Assembly: GCA_001599715.1 (NCBI GenBank)
Contig: BCHU01000013.1
Coordinates: 558,001 to 622,000, forward strand
From: Phaeotremella fagi
Taxonomy: Eukaryota > Basidiomycota > Tremellomycetes > Tremellales > Phaeotremellaceae
Length of the DNA: 64,000 bases
Direction: 5' to 3'
Numbering within the stretch: position 1 is the first letter of the stretch; each line of letters starts with the position of its first letter. Below are positions 45,705-58,627 of the stretch, piece by piece. Under the pieces are notes generated by a model. The model searched no databases, was not told where the DNA came from, and worked only from the letters and a program-made list of their open reading frames with translations. Both the position numbers and the translations under genes were made by a program.

Positions 45705-48174
45705 CTAAACAGTTAACAACTGTCCATGAACTGGATCAACCACGTTTCTCAGCGTGTCCAATAAAACCTCTGCTCCTTTTTGTATACCCCAGAACCCGAC
45801 TTGTCTGATTCGTTTGGAATTGGCGGCTTCGGATGAGACGTGGTATGCTAAAGCGTCATATATTTGATTGGAGATTGAGGACATCAATCCAGCTATAGTT
45901 AGATAATTAGTTTCATTTATCTTTGATGTAGGATGATGCAGCAACATACTTTCAAATAACTATAACAAGAATTCGTCAGTTTTCTAATGACATTAGAAGT
46001 CTGTAAACTTACTGTCCAGGATCCATCGAAATCCGTCAAATCAGCTGCAACAGAACAATGTATAGGTACCAAAGTCCTATTAGCGCTAAATATCACCATC
46101 AGTCCAACCCTTTCCCAAACCCGACCGAAACTCACTTGATGAAAGCAACAATGGGTCGTATGAAAGCGTTGTTCGTAACACTCAAATCACTAGTGAACAT
46201 CGGCACGGCAGCCTTCAAATCCCTAAATCTCAAATCTATATCGATCGTAACTTTCCTCATCCCCTCTAAAGGATCGTTCTCATCATGAACGCCAGGTGTA
46301 GGAGCTCTGAGAGCTGGTCTAGCTAATCTATGGGCACCGGGTATGACACCCCTTGGTGAATCATTTGACGAAGCGGCGCTAGCTGTATCCACTGCTTGTG
46401 ACGATTTGGTGAATACTTTTGAATGGGTTGTTTCGTCAGGATGGGATCCTTGAGTTATCGTGGCGACGTTTCGACCTATTTCTTCGAATATCGCTTTGAT
46501 GTCCACTTCGTCGTCTGGATGCGAAGGGAATTTGATATCCAAAACTGCATCAAGTTTACCAGCTGTTATCCATGACATTGGACCTGTTGAACCGGAAGCG
46601 TATTGAGCATGTTCAATCGGAAGACCGTCTATCCTAAATCGAGCCTGTCACGCAGTTAGCTTCAGATTGAGACCTAGATGAAATACACATACCATTCGTT
46701 TGACCATCGTTTCCTTGTCATCTTGTGACTTTCCAAGTTTCTGAGGGAGATGCAGACTGAACAGACAATTATCAAATTGACCGGTGATACTCTCCGCACT
46801 AAGCAAATCGTAGAACAACCATCGTTTTCGTAATGGTCCAACACTGGCATTGAACACAGAAACGTTATAAGGTCGTTGACCACCAGGTTGATAAACTGTA
46901 ACCAAGAAATCCTCAACCTCTAAAGATTCTAATTCAAAATCTCCAGGCCGTGTGGCATGTCTATAATCTTTCGGATTTAATGGTTTCGAAACATCCCACC
47001 AAACTGATCTTCGATCGATCACCCCTCTAACACCTTTGACTTTCGCCTCTTTGACTAATCCTTTACCGTCCAACCATCTCATGAAACTAAGCGACACTTC
47101 CACTTCCTCGAAATTCACATCAAACATAGTGTAGTTATCCGACTCTGCAGCTTTTGGAGCTGCCAAGTAGGTTTCTGGAGATATGGAAGAGGAGAGGAAA
47201 GGGATGGGTGAAGGTGGTATAGCTGTGGATGTTTTCTTTGATTTTCCGGACCCGGAACTGACAGTAGTTTCAGAAACACCTTGAGGTCGACGAGAGACAT
47301 AGACATTTCGAAATGTGATGGCAGAAGCTCCCCATTTGGGTACGATAGCAGATTCGAAGCTGGAGGGTCAACCATTGTTGTTATGTAAGATCCAGTTGAC
47401 TTACATAACAGTAACTCCAGTATTGTACGTCATGTAATCCGAAATCCATCTAGCTACGTATTCTTGCAAAGAGAGAGAGTTTAATGTTGCGAACACTGCA
47501 GAAACAAATGTCGTCCTGAAACAATCGTCAGCCTGCGTCAATGAGAAGAAGATGTAGCTCACGTTCCTATCAAAATCCAAAGAGCTAATCGTGCAAATCA
47601 GCTAATTATCCTCTCAAGTACAACAAAACTACTCACTGTTCCCAACAACAAACCAACTAGCAAAAGCACTAAAATCGTCTGTATTGAATCGTCTCCATCC
47701 ACGTATGGTGAACCATTTCAAACGAATTCTTAAACGCTGCCACCAACCGCTGGCAGCAGCCAACAACTCGTCTTTAGACGGACGATGAGCTTTCGATCCC
47801 ATAGATTGTGAATTGGAAACTAATCTTTTGATGAATGGGATATAATCTTGTACATGACCAGGTGTGTTTGTTGGTGGAGGCGGTGTAGATGGGATGTTAC
47901 TGTTCGAAAACGGTTGGTTGGGTTCGACAGGACAATTGGGACATGGTTCAGAAGTGTTGGTTGTACTATATCGATGGTTTATGTTGGATTTGAATTTGAT
48001 GGGTGGAGATCGGTTTTGGTTTAGAGCATTTTGAGTGAAGAATTTATGGATCGTCAAGTATCTATCTGAATGATGTAATCTTTGAGGTAATTTTGAAGTG
48101 GATGGAATGGGATTGGAGACTCGATGAAGATGAATAGATCGAAGACTGGAGCTAGCTATCCTGGGTAGATTCAT
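45705..48174 (-). CDS. MDM31: Mitochondrial inner-membrane protein of the Mdm31/Mdm32 family
   Basis: Required in yeast for mitochondrial morphology, nucleoid stability and phospholipid handling. Eight exons (47637-48174, 47563-47584, 47405-47515, 46693-47359, 46136-46644, 46013-46085, 45950-45959, 45705-45892); 705 residues. The N-terminus is a matrix-targeting presequence (MNLPRIASSSLRSIHLHRVS). Family landmarks: WFTIRGWRRFNTDDFSAFAS, TLWILIGTTTFVSAVFATLN (first membrane span), LQEYVARWISDYM, VIFESAIVPKWGASAITFRN, VYVSRRPQG, FDVNFEEVEVSLSFMRWLDG, KGVRGVIDRRSVWW and GQFDNCLFSLH. Exons of 22 and 10 nt are needed to keep the frame. Mdm31 and Mdm32 are paralogues; many basidiomycetes have one, so the symbol marks the family. 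Confidence 0.9.
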
Positions 48175-48517
48175 GATTATTGAGATGAGAGTAGAGTAGG
48201 GTATCCTTATTGGATCTACCTCTCGATGTAAACCTGTTGAGGGTTGAGTTGAAGAAGGTCAGTAGGATATAAACAGGAGATGAATTGGAGTGAATTGGAG
48301 TGAATTGGGAGTGAATATCAATTGCCGCTGATCTGAACAATACGTAACTGCTACTATAAATTTAGATCCCGCTATAAATCTCTTGATAACGATACTTCCG
48401 TCATCCTTAATCAAATAATACACGTATAATTGCCACTCTTCATAAATATTTCCATTCCTCACTTGCTCAACTTTTTTGGTTTGGTAATCACATTCACATC
48501 CAGTTAAGCATCCCAAA
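48175..48517. promoter_or_regulatory. Divergent promoter between MDM31 and NMD3
   Basis: 343 bp shared by two divergent housekeeping genes. It holds a short direct repeat GAATTGGAGTGAATTGG(A)GTGAAT at about 48280-48313. No gene seen. Confidence 0.5.
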
Positions 48518-50568
48518 ATGGAGTTTGAACCAACAGCAGCAGGTAACGAAAGTTACATTCTATGTGCAGATTGTGGTACTGTCATCTCTTCAGCTAACGG
48601 TGCTGGTCTTTGTAAGCTACCGATACAGTCACTATTGCAATCATAGCTGACATCTCTCACAGGCGTTGGTTGTCTCAGAAATTCAGTTGATATCACTGAA
48701 GGTATACCTAAAGAAGCTACTTTGAACTTCTGTAGAGGTGAGTTCAATCTTAAATAATGTCTCTCTTCGTTGCTGATCAATTCCTTTCTGCAGGATGTGA
48801 ACGGTTTTTATCACCTCCAAGTACATGGGTTACCGTTCAACCTGAATCAAGAGAGTTATTAGGTAAGCTAACGAACCACGAGACCTAGCTGACAACCCAC
48901 CTACAGCAATCTGTCTTAAAAAATTAGCAAGACCGCTAATGAAAGTTCGATTAATCGACGCATCCTTCATCTGGACCGAACCCCATTCAAAACGTATAAA
49001 AATTAAAATCACCATCCAAAAAGAAGTTTTAGCGAATACCGTCTTACAACAAACTTTCGTCTTAACATTAGTAGTCCAAGGTGGTCAATGTCCAGCTTGT
49101 ACTAAACTAGCCGCTAAGAACACTTGGAAAGCTAGTGTTCAAGTTAGACAGAAGGTTACTCATAAGAGAACTTTCTTGTTCCTTGAACAATTGATCTTAA
49201 AACATAACGCTCATAAGTAAGTGGTCTACTCCATTCTACGACTTTTGAATAGAGCTGATCGATGTTTCAGGGATACGACAAGTATTAACGAGAAACGAGA
49301 CGGTCTAGATTTCTTCTACGCTGAAAGGAATAGTGCTATCAAGATGGTTGAATTCTTAGCTGGTGTTGTTCCTTGTCGGTAAGTTTTCATCTCCCTCATA
49401 TCGAATTGATGTTTACGAGCCCTCAGTTCCAAGGGATCTGAACAACTAATTTCCTCCGATACTCATAACGGTACCCACAATTATAAGTTCACCTACTCCG
49501 TCGAGATCATCCCGGTTTGTAAGGATGATTTAGTTTGTTTACCTAAAGGACAGGCTAAAGCTTGGGGAAATATCACGTATGTGTTGTTGCTTGCGCAAAC
49601 TGAGTCCCCCCTAACATCGTCTCAGACCTCTCACTATATGTTCACGAGTCGGAAACTCAATCCATTTACTCGACCCCATGACACTACAACAAACCGACGT
49701 CACATCTCCAGTCTACTGGCGTAACCCTTTCGAATCCTTAGCAACAGTATCTGATCTCGTGGAATTCGTTATCCTCGATATCGAACCCTCTGGACCAGTT
49801 CGTGGTAAATTCGTCTTAGCAGATGCCCAAGTCACGAGATCCAACACATCCGGAAACCGAGTAGTAAACGAAGATGGTATGGGAGACGATGGAATTTATC
49901 ACACCAGAACACATCTCGGTGCAATTCTTCAACCAGGAGATACAGTCTTAGGTTATCATCTCACCAACGCGAATTTCAACAACGACGCTTTTGAATCATT
50001 AGATTCAACCCGTATACCAGACGTTATCCTAGTCAAGAAAACTTATCCAAACAGACGTAAGAAGGTTAAAGCCCGTAACTGGAAACTGCGATCTATCGCT
50101 AAAGAAGCTGAGGATTCAGCTGGTCTGACCGATCCCAACGCCTTGGGTAGAGGTATGATAGGTAGACGTGGTGGATTGGATCAAAAGAACGTTGAGAGGG
50201 ATTACGAATTGTTCTTGAGAGATTTAGAGGAGGACAAGGAGATGAGAGCAGCTATCAATTTATATAAAGCTGATCCGGTCCCTACTGAGGATGTGACGAT
50301 GAAGAATTCAGGTAGTGGATTGAAAGGCGGTAAGAAACGTAGTGGACAGAGTAATGCTGCTGTGTTGGCTGCTGCTGCGGCTGCTAGGAAGAAGGACGAT
50401 GGGATGGATATGGATGATGAGGATGAGGACGATGAGGGGATGGAGGGAGAGAGTGACGCAGATGATGAAGATGAGGACTTTCCTAATATTGAAATGGACG
50501 AGTTGTTGGAACATTTCGAGGAGATGGATATGGTTGATGAATTGGAAGGTGGGAGTGAGGTTTTATAG
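48518..50568 (+). CDS. NMD3: 60S ribosomal subunit nuclear-export adaptor Nmd3
   Basis: Adaptor that bridges pre-60S subunits to exportin Crm1. Seven exons (48518-48611, 48663-48737, 48794-48862, 48907-49217, 49271-49378, 49427-49576, 49627-50568); 582 residues. The N-terminus has the Cys pairs of the zinc domain: ILCADCGT, LCVGCLRNSVDIT, NFCRGCERFLSPPSTWV, then VQGGQCPACTK. Later landmarks are RLIDASFIWTEPHSKRIK, VRQKVTHKRTFLFLEQLI, KDTTSINEKRDGLDFFY, YKFTYSVEIIPVCKDDLVCL and DYELFLRDLEEDKEMRAAIN. The acidic C-terminus (MDMDDEDEDDEGMEG and LLEHFEEMDMVDEL) contains leucine-rich nuclear-export-like segments, as known for yeast Nmd3. A clean orthologue. Confidence 0.96.
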
Positions 50569-50827
50569 TGCGTGTGTAGACACGTACGGCGTCATGGTCC
50601 ATCTCTTTGTTATGCATTTACCATTATACCTTATCTTGTGAAACTATATGTTCGCGATTCAGGAAGATCGATGTGAATAGTGTGATGATTCATGCAAGGG
50701 TATTACGAAAATGCTTATAAGAATATTCTATGTAGTGTAACCCAAAATCAATCTAAACTCTCACATTTATCCACTCTGAAAGAATCTTATCCATCTCCAA
50801 CCATTCCAGATGTTCCCGAATTTAGAT

Positions 50828-51940
50828 TTATTTGAGATAATCAGGAGGAGCACCAATCTCAAGTTTATCTTTAATCTTCCAAATCGGATCACCAGGTATC
50901 CTCCGTTCAAAAACGACATGTTCAATAACCCTAGAAGCTTTACGTATAGGTTTAGAATTTCTAGTGACAGTCGTGAGAGCCTAGAAACAATTAATAGTGT
51001 GGTCGAACTACAAGAGAAAAGGAAGCTCACTTGATCAGTATCAAAACGTAAAACTATCTGAGCAATGATTCTTTTGTTTGAAGGATCCGCTGAACCGTAT
51101 CTAACTGAAATGATTTTCGGTTGGGTTCGTAATTTTAGGAATTCCCATTTCAATTTCCTTTTAGATGATTCCAGGGATTTACTGAGTGTTATCGCTGATT
51201 CCAAGGCGTCGTCTATAGCTATCATTCTGAGTTTTGATATATCACCTCTATGGTTGAATGGTAAGTTGTGCTTTTATAGGAGTTAGGGATTTGGCTTACG
51301 AAGCTTGAGCTGTGTTGTATAGTTTATAATTCGTTATCGCATCGTTGATCATCGGTTTCCCCCTTCTACTTGATAATTCACCAAACAATCGACGTGTATC
51401 GTTTCCAATACATCCTTGTTGAAGTAATTGACCGAGTCTAACAAACGGATGTTAAAAACGGTATCACCATCGTTTGACGTCACAATGCGAAAAAACACTC
51501 ACTGTGCCCTAGTCAATCGCCATCTATCAACTCTAGCTTTAAAGAATTCATACCCCCTCCAATTAAGTAATCTAGGTAACCAACTTAACTTGATCGAAGG
51601 ATCGATATAAGGTTCTAAAAAGTCGTTCAGTTAAAACAACAAATCTATCAGGCATGAAAGGGTCCCTACCCATGACTGGAGCAACGGTATTAGTAACATC
51701 CATCCTAGGCATCATTTTCATCTGTCTCTCTTGATCCGCCAAAGCTCTTTTCTGGGCTTTCGTCAAATCCTCACCGGACGTCACTTGAGGTGTGGAAGTT
51801 GAAGTTGAAGTTGAACTCGAGGCCAATCGCTTGAATTGATTTCGATTGATCGGTCGATAAAATTCATTTTTGAGGATTGGGATCCGGATCCTTGATGGTA
51901 GGAGTGTTGATGTACTGGCTTTCAAACCTGGTAAGAACAT
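50828..51940 (-). CDS. mL45/Mba1-like mitochondrial protein (Tim44-like fold)
   Basis: Five exons (51670-51940, 51503-51614, 51300-51437, 51031-51247, 50828-50980); 296 residues. A mitochondrial presequence is likely (MFLPGLKASTSTLLPSRIRI). The body fits the Tim44/mL45 fold: LTKAQKRALADQERQMKMMP, WLPRLLNWRGYEFFKARVDR, LGQLLQQGCIGNDTRRLFGE, KLKWEFLKLRTQPKIISVRY, IIAQIVLRFDTDQALTTVTR and a closing EHVVFERRIPGDPIWKIKD. Mba1/mL45 anchors mitoribosomes to the inner membrane for co-translational insertion. Another ATG 96 bp upstream (52036) is in frame, but the internal one begins a better presequence. The call rests on fold-like motifs and could be a related Tim44-like protein. Divergent from GUA1. 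Confidence 0.7.
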
Positions 51941-52174
51941 TCTTTTATTTGTTTCTATGTATAAGAATGTTGAAATTGTCCTTGAGATTTCGAAAAAAGT
52001 TGGACTAGGAGATTGAGATGGTGGATGGAAATACACGTCATTAATTGTTGATTCAGATAAAAAGTTAAAATGCAGTTACAGATCACAATCAGATCTAAGC
52101 TATTTGCATTCTTCACTTTACATACTTTACACTCATCTTAACATCTAACTTACACCCACAAGCGTACCTCCAAA

Positions 52175-54252
52175 ATGCCAGATGAAATGCATGATGTCTA
52201 CGATTCAATCCTTATTTTGGATTTTGGATCTCAAGTAAGTCAACTCGAGTCGAGTCGAGCATCGCTCTATCTCTGGCCTTTGATCTGACCCTCTTGCCAC
52301 TTTAGTACTCCCATTTGATCACCAGAAGATGTCGTGAACTCAGTGTAAGTATTATCTCCTACCCACTTTATTCCAAACACTAATCCACCTTCAGGTTTAC
52401 TGTGAAATGTTACCTTGTACCCAAAAAATTGCTGATTTAAGTTGGAAACCCAAAGGTAAGCTCCATTCTTCCGACCAAATACTCGTAACCGCAATGAAAT
52501 AAACATCAACTGATTCAACGTACTCTACAGGTATCATCCTCTCTGGATCCCCATATTCAGTTTACGCAGAAGACGCCCCACACGTCGACCCAGCAGTTTT
52601 CGAATTAGGTGTACCAGTCATGGGAATCTGTTATGGACTTCAAGAAATCGCTCGTACCCATGGTGGAGCTGTTGAAGCTCACACTCATCGTGAATACGGT
52701 TCAGCAAAGATCACAATTGTCAAGAGTGGGCATGCTCATGCTGACAGATTATTTGATGGTATCGAATTAGATGACGGTGGTCTTCAAGTAAGCTTGATAG
52801 CCAATATCCTTCGCGTGTTTCAGCTAACACCACTCGATAGGTTTGGATGTCTCACGGTGATCAACTCACTTCACTTCCACCAAACTTCATCACCATCGCT
52901 TCAACCCCTACTTCACCTTTCACTTCGATCGCTCACGAATCCAAACCAATCTACGGTGTCCAATTCCACCCAGAGGTCTCTCACAGTCCAAAAGGTAAAG
53001 AGGTCATCGGTGCATTTGTTAAAAACGTTTGTGGTGTTCAAGGTGGTTGGAGTATGGTATGTCTGTTGTATCTGTTTTGCAACTACTCTGGTTAACCCCT
53101 GTTAGGACTCCTTTATCCCAAAGGAGATTGCTAGAATTAGAGAAATCTGCGGTACCAAAGGTCAAGTCATTGGTGCCGTTAGTGGTGGTGTCGATTCAAC
53201 TGTTGCTGCTAAACTTATGCACGAAGCTATCGGTGATAGGTAAGTAAATCAGCTGTTTACACTCGCTGAAACCCAGATTCCACGCTATCATGGTCGACAA
53301 CGGTGTATTGAGAAAAGACGAAGGAGCCAAAGTTCATAAAATGTTGACCCAAGATCTAGGAGTCAACTTGACAGTCATCGACGCCTCTGATCTCTTCCTC
53401 TCCCGTCTAAAAGGTGTTGAAGATCCAGAGAAGAAACGTAAAATCATTGGAAACACTTTTATCGAAGTTTTCGAAGCTGAGGCTGCTAAGCTTGAAGCTG
53501 CTGCTGAGAAAGAATTAGAAGAAAAGGGTGGTGAAGCTAAAGGAAAGATTGAATGGTTGTTGCAAGGAACACTTTATCCTGATGTTATCGAGAGTATCTC
53601 TTTCAAAGGTCCTAGTGCTACCATCAAGACTCATCATAACGTCGGTGGTTTGTTGGAGGACATGAAATTGAAATTGATTGAACCTTTGAGAGAACTGTTC
53701 AAGGGTGGGTCGAGATTCTATTTCCTCAGATCACCGACGTCAACTAACTCCTACTCATCATGTAGACGAAGTCAGAGCCCTCGGTAGACTTCTCGACATC
53801 CCAGCCCATCTCGTTGGTAGACACCCCTTCCCCGGACCAGGATTAGCCATCAGAATCCTCGGCGAAGTGACCAGAGACCAAATTGCAATCCTCCAACACG
53901 CCGATGACATTTACATCGAAGAGATCAGAGCTGCTGGTCTATACGATCAAATCAGTCAAGCCTTCGTTGCTTTGTTACCAGTTAAAGCTGTCGGTGTAGC
54001 AGGTGACGCAAGAACTTATGATCAAGTCGTCGCTTTACGTGCCGTCTCAACTGAAGATTTCATGACTGCCGATTGGTTCGTTTTCCCTCCTTCTGTACTC
54101 AAGAAGATTAGTTCGCGAATCACCAATGAGGTTAAAGGTGTTAACAGAGTCGTTTATGACATCACCTCGAAACCTCCTGGAACGTGAGTCGTTTTGATTT
54201 GATTTGTCTGATTTTGATACTGACATGAATGTATAGTGTCGAATGGCTTTAG
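52175..54252 (+). CDS. GUA1: GMP synthase (glutamine-hydrolysing)
   Basis: Converts XMP, glutamine and ATP to GMP. Nine exons (52175-52234, 52306-52344, 52395-52455, 52531-52787, 52841-53056, 53106-53239, 53277-53704, 53766-54183, 54237-54252); 542 residues. Class I amidotransferase domain: [20 protein letters not shown], nucleophile in [14 protein letters not shown], and His/Glu in [12 protein letters not shown]. The ATP-pyrophosphatase domain has the P-loop [20 protein letters not shown], then [34 protein letters not shown], and the dimerisation domain with [20 protein letters not shown]. It ends [13 protein letters not shown]. The last exon is only 16 nt. GMP synthase is essential for guanine nucleotide supply in related yeasts. 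Confidence 0.97.
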
Positions 54253-54438
54253 GTGTAGTAGGGGGTTGGGATTAGGATGTCGTTTATAGATTGATTTTCT
54301 TGTTTTGTTATGCATTGGGTACAATAGTATTTTTAGCTGCATGTCCTAGCGTCGCATTTTGCCACTTGAGCTAACGAGAACCACGACCTAACAACAACAC
54401 TTAACCATCTTCATCAACAACTCCCAACACAACAAACA

Positions 54439-55682
54439 ATGTCAGATATACAAAGTATAAACATAATATCAACTCAAACAGCAGAAAAACCCAAGCCCCA
54501 TACAACATATACCATACAAAGTGAGTCCAGAAGGAATCATTTACATGAAGTTCCACAGACTGACATGGAAATCTAGTCACAACACCAACTAGAACTTGGA
54601 CGGTTAATCGACGATACAACGATTTCCTAGCTTTAAACGATGAATTGAAAGTTTCAACGAACAAAGAACCTCCTGGGATCATACCTTCCAAACATGTGTT
54701 CACGTTAAAAAGAAGTGTAGGTGATGAAAAAGTGAGTCCAAACTTCTACATCGATTGAAATGCAATCATCGTTTCTGATCTGATCCAAATTCTTTTTTAG
54801 ATCATCCGTGAAAGAAAAATTTTACTTGAGACATACCTCCGTTCAATCCTTTTCCATAAAGATGACAGATGGCGAAAAGCATTTGGATTCAAAGATTTCT
54901 TGGCTGTTCCACAGACCCATCCCAACTCCACTACCAATCCCACCAGTACCAACACAAATTCAAATTCAATACCAGAACCCCCACAAACCTACACCCCAAC
55001 CAACTGGATAACCGAATCCGAGAACCTAAAAACCTTAATCCGACTAACCAGATCAAGTCTCCTTAAAAGAGACGCCCTAGCTCTTCAGATGTCAGATCCG
55101 AAATCAGCTAGATCGGCTAACGTAGACGCCAAGAAATATCTTAAAGAGATCAACATAAGGTTGATAGGTTTAGATCATGGTTTAGATTCTTTGATAAGTG
55201 GGACGACGAGTTTGGGAAAAGGTGAAATTGGGAGACGAAGGGAGATAGTGGAGAATATCAGGAATGAACGTGATAATTTAACTAGAATTGCTGAAGCCGG
55301 TGTTCGATCTACTGTCTCCAATGAGATTTCATCGAATACGAACACGATGCCGGGGGGTATCCCCACGACCTCGTTAATTGGAACCAACCAACCTTCCACT
55401 GGAAGAGTGTTCGGCACTGGCTCAAAACCACCCCAAGAAACCACGACAACCAGACAACTCGATGATAGGGGTTTACTCCAACTCCAACAAACTCAGATTA
55501 ATCAGCAGGACGAACAGTTGGGTGAACTATCGAAATTGTTGCAGAGACAACGGGAGATGGGGGAATTGATTGGTGGGGAGTTGGAGAGACAGAATGAAGA
55601 GTTGGACGAGATTGATCGGGATGTTGGGAGGGTTGGGGGCAAGTTGGGTAGAGCTAAGAGGGAGTTGAATAGGTTGGGTTAG
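54439..55682 (+). CDS. VAM7: PX-domain Qc-SNARE (Vam7-like)
   Basis: Three exons (54439-54520, 54577-54731, 54801-55682); 372 residues. N-terminal PX domain: TPTRTWTVNRRYNDFLALND, PPGIIPSKH...LKRSVGDEK, IRERKILLETYLRSILFH and KAFGFKDFLAVP. The C-terminus is a Qc-type SNARE coiled coil, LLQLQQTQINQQDEQLGELS to RDVGRVGGKLGRAKRELNRL, without a transmembrane anchor. PX plus soluble SNARE defines Vam7, which binds PI3P on the vacuole and pairs with Vam3, Vti1 and Nyv1 for fusion. The 186-bp gap after GUA1 on the same strand is ordinary. The middle is a helical region (LIRLTRSSLLKRDALALQMS). Confidence 0.9.
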
Positions 55683-55898
55683 GCTAGAGGGGATTGACGA
55701 TTTTCTTGGTTTGTTTGTATAATGTTTATGTATGTATCTTATGATGTTCCCAACAAATCCACTACCTGTTTCTTGAACAGATATATTCGTAACATACACA
55801 AGTCATCAAGACTACAAACAAAAACTTCAAACATCCCGTTCAACGGTACCAACAAACAAATACAAGATAATCAAAGATCATTCTCCACCTATTCCCAC

Positions 55899-58126
55899 TT
55901 ATCTCCCAACTTTAAACAAAACCCTAACCATGACAGCGCCAACTCCAACACCAACCAAAAACAGATACCCAGGTAATTCACGTACACGACGTGGAAGAGG
56001 ATCGTTATCGAAACCACCCAATCCCAAAGGAACCAAGATGGAATCAGGGAAAACCGACAAGATGGGTGAAGGTGGTGTTGATGCTTTCGCAATCGTCATC
56101 TTGTGATCAGTAACAGTTACACTGGTCTCCTCGACGTTCTCCAATCTATCTTCGAGTTCTTTGATTCTTTTCATCAAGATCCCTAATTGATTCTCCATCT
56201 CGCGTTCACGTTTCGTCTGTTCCCTCTTTCTCAAAGTCATTTTCCCAGGTGTCGATGAATTCGAATTCGAATTACCGGTACCGCTGATTTTGTTCTCTTC
56301 CTTGGTTTCGATTTCTGATTTATCAAAAATCGAAGAGGAAGATCTGGATTTAACCGATCTAACACTAACTTTCCTTGCTGTTGACCATCGTTCATCGGAA
56401 TCAGTAAGGTCTTGATCTAAATCCAGATCTTTTGATTTTTTGGAAGGAGATTCTTCGTTGTTTCTGTAGGAGGATTGACGGATCGTTGACAAAGTAGGTA
56501 AAGGACTTCCAGATGATGATTTAGATGATGAACTTCGACGTAGAGCTGCGTATGGATTGAATCCTGATGAACTGTGTTGTTCCATGTTTGACATGTGAGG
56601 TGAACTAGGTTGTCGAATTCTATCATTCTTCGATGGTGTCCTATCATCATCGGAAAGTACGTCTGACGATATTCCCAAGCCAGCTGTGGTCGATGGCGAA
56701 GGACGTAACCGAGTTGGTGTGATTGATAAAGATTCTTTCGTCATTACGTCTAAACCGTTCAAAGGTGATTTCACAGGTGATATTTGAGATTGAAGATGAG
56801 GTGAAGTGTACGGTGGTGGTGGACTAGTTTCGTTTCCCGACTGAATCGAGTTCTTCTCCGTACCCTCCAATTCCTCTTTAACTTCAATTTTAGGATTTCC
56901 TTCTTCATCAGCTAGATCACTGTTACTTAAACCAGATTCTCTTCTTGATCTAGGAATGAAACCGACACTTCCACCCGTATCAGTTCGTTTAAGAGGTGCA
57001 CCCCATTTAGAACCGTAATTATCACCAGTCAACTGTGGTCTCAACCTGTCCATGAAACCCTCATCACCACTGGTTTCACTTGCAGAACTTTTCGCATCAA
57101 ACGCATGAGCCATACGTCTAACACCTGAAATCTCTTGATCGTCTTCCGAAAGATATTCTTCTTCTTCCATGAGAACTGAATTTCTTGATGTTGGCGAACC
57201 ATCGTCACTGCTGATTGGTGGTAGAGATGGATCTCTTGGATGAGTAAGGATCCTTCCTTGGAGGGATGATCTTCTGAGTCGCCGGGAGATTGATTGTAGA
57301 AGTGGTAGGAAAGGCGGTGGACGTGAGGTGTTTCTTTGATTATTGTTAGTTGGTTTGGATTAAACTCCTAAAGATCACCAACTTACGACCCGATATCACC
57401 ACCTTTGATAAACATTCTACCACCAACTTGATGTCTCAATACCCAACTCTTGATATCCTCAACAACAGGAGCTGGTAAAGTTTGACCACTACCATCTGAA
57501 CCTCCAGTACGTAATGTCCAACTAAGATAAATCGCCAATTGCGACGGAGTCCAAAGTTTTGGATTCACCGGTAAATCAATTTCTTTCTCATCTTTCCTAG
57601 TTGGCGTATTAGAGTTGTTGTTGGCCTTAGAAGGGGAAGGGAAGGATGGTAAAGTACCAGAACGTTTGATTCCTGGATGTTGTTTCGTACTTCCATGAAC
57701 TTCCATTGAACGTCTACGATTCTCTTTATCATCTTTCCCATTCCCAATCCCAAAGTCGTTTTCAGATTCACTAGTAACAACAGGACCGATACCTTGATAA
57801 GTTGATTCGGATAAACTTGACATACTCCTACTTGGTCTATGACCAATGAACTGATCAACCGGTTGTGAAGGTGAAGAATTCGATCGTGTAAGTAAAGACG
57901 ACGAAGTACTTTGTATCATGTATGGATGAAAATTTTTCGGATGACTTGGTGGAGTGTAATTCTGATAATGAACGAAATTGGGTAGTGGTGAAGGAGACGA
58001 GGTGGATTTAGAGGGTGATTGGATATCTTTCAATGTTGGAGTTGATGTGGGTTTTGGTTGAGTTGGAAGGATAGGGGTAGATGTTGATTTTGGAAATGAT
58101 TGTGGGGTTGAAGGTTGGCTCGACAT
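55899..58126 (-). CDS. SAM-like domain protein with a C-terminal tail anchor
   Basis: 724 residues in two exons (57387-58126, 55899-57333) with a 53-nt intron. The N-terminal 190 residues are Ser/Pro-rich. Residues about 193-245 form a SAM-like unit: PKLWTPSQLAIYLSWTLRTG, LPAPVVEDIKSWVLRHQVGG and RMFIKGGDIGS. Then come Ser-rich and acidic stretches, a coiled coil (LTLRKREQTKREREMENQLG, ILMKRIKELEDRLENVEE) and a hydrophobic segment near the end (LPGYLFLVGVGVGAVMVRVL), which would anchor it with a very short lumenal tail. No family recognised. SAM plus coiled coil suggests an oligomeric organelle-bound adaptor; this is inference. Confidence 0.75.
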
Positions 58127-58627
58127 TATGGATGAGATATTTATGATGGCTTAGATGTGATTATCGTATGTTCAGATGTAGGTGTTATACTGCGAGTGTA
58201 TATGTTGGGTGTACTTCCAGTGATCTATATTTGGGGTGTGAGAAAAAACAGATGAAGGATGACTGCGTTGAATGATGCTATGACCTTGAGATCTGATCTT
58301 GCGCACTGTCCAACTTGGAGACCAGATGTTTGGGCCAACTTAAATGGAGAGTTGATTTCAGCACACTTTCAAGACTTGCTTGATTTGATGTGATGTGATG
58401 CGAGTGGTGTTTGCTTGTGCAGATAAGAAGTATAAATGTGAATTGAGAGAATGTGAAATGATCAGTGAATAAGATCTATGTTGTTTACGTCTCAAACTTT
58501 CCTCCTCATCACGCGCCTTTCTTTTCTCAGTTTCAGATTCAAAGTAGTGGCCAGTGGCAAAATCAATGCAGATACATCCTCAACTCCAACTCCACCTTCA
58601 TGCATACTTCTCTCTCCTATCCATCAC
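58127..58627. other. Intergenic region between SAM-like and epimerase-like genes
   Basis: 501 bp, promoter of the SAM-like gene and 3' UTR of the next minus-strand gene. No gene seen. Confidence 0.5.
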
